27,622 nucleotides of DNA from Blattamonas nauphoetae (taxonomy: Eukaryota > Preaxostyla > Oxymonadida), in assembly GCA_033064195.1 (NCBI GenBank), contig JARBJD010000629.1:1-27622 (forward strand). The letters run 5' to 3'. The position numbers were made by a program, and so were the translations under genes. The number at the start of each line of letters is the position of its first letter. The first letter of the stretch is position 1. The notes beneath the pieces were generated by a model that saw only the letters and a program-made list of their open reading frames with translations, did no database searches and was not told the DNA's origin. Shown here in pieces: positions 24,425 through 27,622 of this stretch.

Positions 24425-25170
24425 TTGTCTTTTGCCCCTCAAATCAACGAAATGACACTTTCATCAAAGCACACTGATTCGTAGAGGTACTCTGTGTGCT
24501 TTTTTTTCTAGTTATTATCGTCATTTTTATATCACTCTTCTTTTAAAGACATTGGACATCGTCATTTGGGATGACGTCGACATGATCGAACAGAACGGTT
24601 ACATTCAATAAAGAAGACATCTGTCTGCTCTGTTTTTTGCTCTATTCTCTACTTTCCCTCCGTTTCAGATTTCAGTGCGAATCAAACTCGTTTTCACAGA
24701 ATATTTCTGACGGGATGAGGACAAAGAGGGAAGAGTGATATCTTTCATGAAAATACTGAAGTCTAAGTTCATTGTCTGCTCTTCTCTTATTTATCTCTCA
24801 CTGATTTCCCTCTAACTTCTTTTCAAGGCCTTGGATCACAGGATCAGGGTTCAGTCAGACACGATCAAACTGAACTGAAATACGAGAAGTTGAATGGACC
24901 AGTGTGCTCTCTCTTTACCTAGTATTCTCTTTGTCCTTTCTTCTGCTCATTTAGTGCATGTTGACATCGTCTTCACTGGGACATGTGAAGTCCTGAAGAA
25001 GATGTAAGACAGCAACAGGAACATCTTCCAGTATTCTTTCTGCTTGTTTTTATCCTCCGTTTGGCCAGATTCTCTTATTTGTCTGCAGGCAGAACTCGTG
25101 ATCGACATCTAGTCTGAAGAAACGAAAGATACAAACAGCTGATGCTCACCATGACATCAATTGTGGATAT
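24425..25170. other. Gene-free flank, intron- or spacer-like
   Basis: T-rich stretches alternate with short more balanced stretches (TGACATCGTC..., GACATCGTCATTTGGGA...). This may be spacer, intron or an old degenerate repeat. I see no frame with coding character and no RNA gene. Confidence 0.4.
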
Positions 25171-25524
25171 TTGGGTCCGACTAGCTTTATCGAGCATTGC
25201 CAACACACTTTACAACATCTCTATTTCGTTTCAAGGTTGTACGAACACACATTCCATCCATACCAATCGTTCACATATCTCATCCTGATAGCCTGCCCTT
25301 TTAAAGAATCTGTCGATGAATGGACGATATTATTGATTGAAAATACACTGGAAGTCATGATTGAACCAGACAAAATGAAGGGAAGCGAAGATCCCACCAC
25401 CGAACTTGATGGGGACGATGCAGACCTAGCAGGAGGAAATGGAGGTGCACATGCGAGGCTGGGCTTCATGAAGATGATTTCCCTCGAATTTTCATGGAAG
25501 GAAAATGCCATGTTTTCTGTTTAG
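25171..25524 (+). CDS. Unrecognised exon-like open frame
   Basis: The frame opens at a TTG; the first good ATG is near 25362 (IEPDKMKGSEDPTTELDGDD). From about 25330 the base composition is more balanced than in the surroundings and the product is mixed and acidic, with a Gly-rich patch (DLAGGNGGAHARLGF). That fits part of a host gene with introns, but the product is not recognised and I cannot fix exon edges. A second open stretch in another frame overlaps its end at 25494-25787. It could equally be a decayed gene. Confidence 0.3.
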   Translation: MGPTSFIEHCQHTLQHLYFVSRLYEHTFHPYQSFTYLILIACPFKESVDEWTILLIENTLEVMIEPDKMKGSEDPTTELDGDDADLAGGNGGAHARLGFMKMISLEFSWKENAMFSV

Positions 25525-25787
25525 TGGCTCCAACGTCTGACACCCTTCGCCAAACGAAAGGTACAGGAAACTCATTAAGAAATAAAGGAATAGCTACTCT
25601 TCCCTCAGAGTTCAATTGTGCTGGGAGGATGATGACAACGGTCATCGTGGATCTTCTGAACGATGAAATGACAACAGAGGGGCTGAACGCAATCATCGCC
25701 AAACTGGATAAGAACGTTATGTCAATGCAAGAAAGCCTACATCATACGCAGTTTTGGATCAAAGAACAAAAGATTTCAGCTATTTGA
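25494..25787 (+). CDS. Unrecognised exon-like open frame with a helical C-terminus
   Basis: It starts at an ATG and ends at a TGA. Residues about 45-97 look like soluble helical protein (TTEGLNAIIAKLDKNVMSMQ, then ESLHHTQFWIKEQKISAI). No family is recognised. A GT dinucleotide in a donor-like setting (CGAAAG then GTACAGG near 25559) may be a splice site, so the true exon could be shorter. It may belong with the neighbouring open stretches at 25171-25524 and 26029-26214 as parts of one host gene; this is inference. Confidence 0.3.
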   Translation: MEGKCHVFCLVAPTSDTLRQTKGTGNSLRNKGIATLPSEFNCAGRMMTTVIVDLLNDEMTTEGLNAIIAKLDKNVMSMQESLHHTQFWIKEQKISAI

Positions 25788-26028
25788 GTTATTCGCATGG
25801 AGAATCCACTCACAAAGGAAACAGTCACCTATTGTGAAGAACACATCGCACCGATCGAAGCAGGTGATTCTTCCGATCATATTCTGCTTTTTGTGAGAGT
25901 GACAGGAGCGAGCATCTTGTTCTTCTTTGTGACCACCAAAACGAAGAAGATTTTGTTGTGACAGGGTTGATTTTGAAGAGGAATTCGACGCAGCTATCGG
26001 ATGTGGTTCTCATCCACGACCTTTTTGA

Positions 26029-26214
26029 ACAGCTGGCGCACGGATCATCGCCACAAGTCTCTGCCAAAAAGAGATCAAGGTCGATCCAAACGTCGACGAC
26101 CGCCTCGTGTTGGATGACAATCTCGAAGACACTAATAACTGCAGACAGCAACAGCTCCGTCAAATCAGCAATACAAACTTCACTAGCCCACTCGCCCAGC
26201 TTGTTCAGACGTAG
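26029..26214 (+). CDS. Possible terminal host exon, about 60 codons without ATG
   Basis: This frame reads IIATSLCQKEIKVDPNVDDR, then LVLDDNLEDTNNCRQQQLRQ, then ISNTNFTSPLAQLVQT and a TAG at 26212-26214. The composition is like a real acidic protein tail. Upstream, CTTTTTGAACAG at 26021-26032 resembles an animal 3' splice acceptor, so the exon may begin near 26033. The downstream minisatellite would then lie in the 3' untranslated or intergenic region. The product is not recognised. Confidence 0.35.
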   Translation, partial: TAGARIIATSLCQKEIKVDPNVDDRLVLDDNLEDTNNCRQQQLRQISNTNFTSPLAQLVQT

Positions 26215-26279
26215 GGTCTCCTCAACACCAACCATCCGTGTTTGCACATGCCTCTCTCGCTCCACTCCACTCCCCACGT

Positions 26280-26514
26280 GCTCCCCTCGCAACAGCTCAC
26301 TCTCTACATGCTCCCCTCGCAACAGCTCACTCTCCACATGCTCCCCTCGCAACAGCTCACTCTCCACATGCTCCCTCGCAACAGCTCACTCTCCACATGC
26401 TCCCCTCGCAACAGCTCACTCTCCACATGCTCCCCTCGCAACAGCTCACTCTCCACATGCTCCCCTCGCAACAGCTCACTCTCCACATGCTCCCTCGCAA
26501 CAGCTCACTCTTCA
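26280..26514 (+). repeat. Minisatellite, 30-bp unit, eight copies with a 119-bp higher order
   Basis: The unit is GCTCCCCTCGCAACAGCTCA followed by CTCTCCACAT. Units start at 26280, 26310, 26340, 26370, 26399, 26429, 26459 and 26489. Units 4 and 8 are 29 bp (one C fewer), so units 5-8 look like a copy of units 1-4 (30+30+30+29 = 119 bp). Unit 1 carries a CTCTCTACAT variant. The 29-bp units shift frame, so the array is not maintained as a protein repeat in any one frame. Confidence 0.95.
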
Positions 26515-26519
26515 CTAAC

Positions 26520-27622
26520 TTTCACATTTTGACGTCTCTGGTTCATTTTAATCTTCTTGATAATTCTATGTTCTTCATTCTGTCGACATCTCCATCATTT
26601 CTACCTCATATCTCGAAGATGTTCTCTTTGTGGTCAGTTTTGGATACTCTGCACCTCTTTGACTTGATCGAACCTTCATTATTCTTATTTATCATGATCA
26701 CACCTGAGTCGCCTTTTTTGCTTCCGATTCACTCAAAATGAACGTAGAAATACACTATGAGTATACCTGTCTGACTTGACATGACAGACCTGTTTTTTAG
26801 AAAATGCGTTGACTGCCATGACATTGGACTTTTTGTTTGTGGGTTCGAGATCTTTTCTCATTTCATTGACTAAGACGATAATCAGGTCAATTCGAAGTTG
26901 AACCGACAGTTCCGTGTCGTTAATCCAGGTTGCCGTGGTTTGTGCTGACATTTGCTGCCTTCTGGCGTATTTCTGAAGCATTTTCTGAGAATCATGGGAT
27001 GATCCTGATCCACATGTTGAAAAGGCACTATATGGTCTTCTGTCGGATTTCTAAGATTATCCATTGTCCATCAATGCATTGTGAATTGGAACTTAACACA
27101 ATCTCATCCTGGTTTCGACAATCGAACTTTTGATGACTACCCGTGTCTATTCGACGAGATTTGAATGATTTTGTTTGCCATTTTCCTGTTCACAGCATGC
27201 TCATGGAAACCTTCCAGATTCTGGTCATTACTCTCACACCGATCGCAAATCGGATCCCAGTCATGTGAATTCTGTCATTTACCGACAAAGAACAGAACCA
27301 CACGACACAAATTTGCTTTTTTCTCAAATGCACACAGAATCGACACCATTTCTTTTCAAAGCAGACTTAAATTTGTTCAATCCCCATTCCACGTGCTTTT
27401 GACAAATCATCATCCTCGATTCTTGAATTTGCTCGTTTATTCGTCTGACAGTTCATTCAACCGTCATTCTCTTGATCTGAATGCTCTCTTGACGACTTTT
27501 CTTCATCATTTCCGTTAATCAGCCTGTTCTTTCTCAGAACAACGAATCTCATTATCTAACCAAAACCAGTGATATCTGCGGGAGAACAGGATTCAAACCA
27601 AATTCTGCTTTTCAGTATATCG
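26520..27622. other. Right end of window, nothing recognised
   Basis: AT-rich DNA with only chance-looking open frames. The longest, a 117-codon stretch at 27165-27518, is Phe/Ser/His-rich with no coding features. I see no RNA gene, repeat array or transposon end here. Confidence 0.45.

Noticed and set aside
23282-24455. A duplicated gene encoding a protein of about 98 residues
   Set aside because: Both frames lie in the inverted arms of the Tc1/mariner-type element and begin at alternative start codons; identity follows from the repeat, not from coding.
26280-26514. CRISPR-like regular repeat array
   Set aside because: The units are contiguous with no unique spacers; this is a minisatellite.
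27165-27518. 117-codon gene at the right end
   Set aside because: Low-complexity Phe/Ser/His composition and no supporting signals.

Overview
The window looks like AT-rich nuclear DNA of a small-genome animal, most likely a nematode. The grounds are general composition, dense small DNA transposons, TTTTNCAG-like splice acceptors in the flanks and a Polinton whose genes lack introns. No host gene is identified firmly enough to name a species.

The centre, about 1612-22812 (21.2 kb), is one Polinton/Maverick element. Inverted repeats bound it at about 1612-3515 and 22270-22812. They are collinear but strongly diverged, and the left one carries two extra blocks: a 257-codon gene and a tRNA-like insertion. 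Recognisable parts are a protein-primed B-family polymerase (with OTU-like, zinc-finger and HNH-like modules), a retroviral-type integrase, an A32/FtsK-like packaging ATPase, two paralogous double jelly-roll capsid-type proteins, two short basic amphipathic proteins that both begin MAPG, and a fibre-like protein ending in an S74 intramolecular chaperone domain. Several small proteins remain unassigned. No adenain-type protease was recognised. The polymerase gene is broken (about two breaks); the other large reading frames look whole, so the element seems fairly young, which sits awkwardly with its diverged ends.

Nearly every gene in the element starts a few bases after a T-rich box. One form (TTTTTATTTTT) precedes structural genes. 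A second form (TTTTTTAATTTGTA-TAA, touching the ATG) precedes the polymerase, its small neighbour and a partial copy of that neighbour, and a weaker version precedes the 257-codon gene. This resembles a two-class (early/late) viral promoter scheme. A 170-bp inverted duplication (4064-4233 and 19528-19697) flanks the gene core.

Between the last gene and the right inverted repeat lie about 2.6 kb without genes: a pyrimidine-rich, degenerate-repeat tract (to about 21660), then a purine-rich tract that ends in a row of four short hairpins.

The left flank (1-1600) holds an unrecognised, more GC-rich coding region, possibly a retroelement gag fossil. The right flank holds two small non-autonomous DNA transposons (one Tc1/mariner-like with 339-bp arms), unrecognised exon-like stretches at 25.2-26.2 kb, and a 30-bp minisatellite with a 119-bp higher-order period. 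The last kilobase shows nothing I can support.
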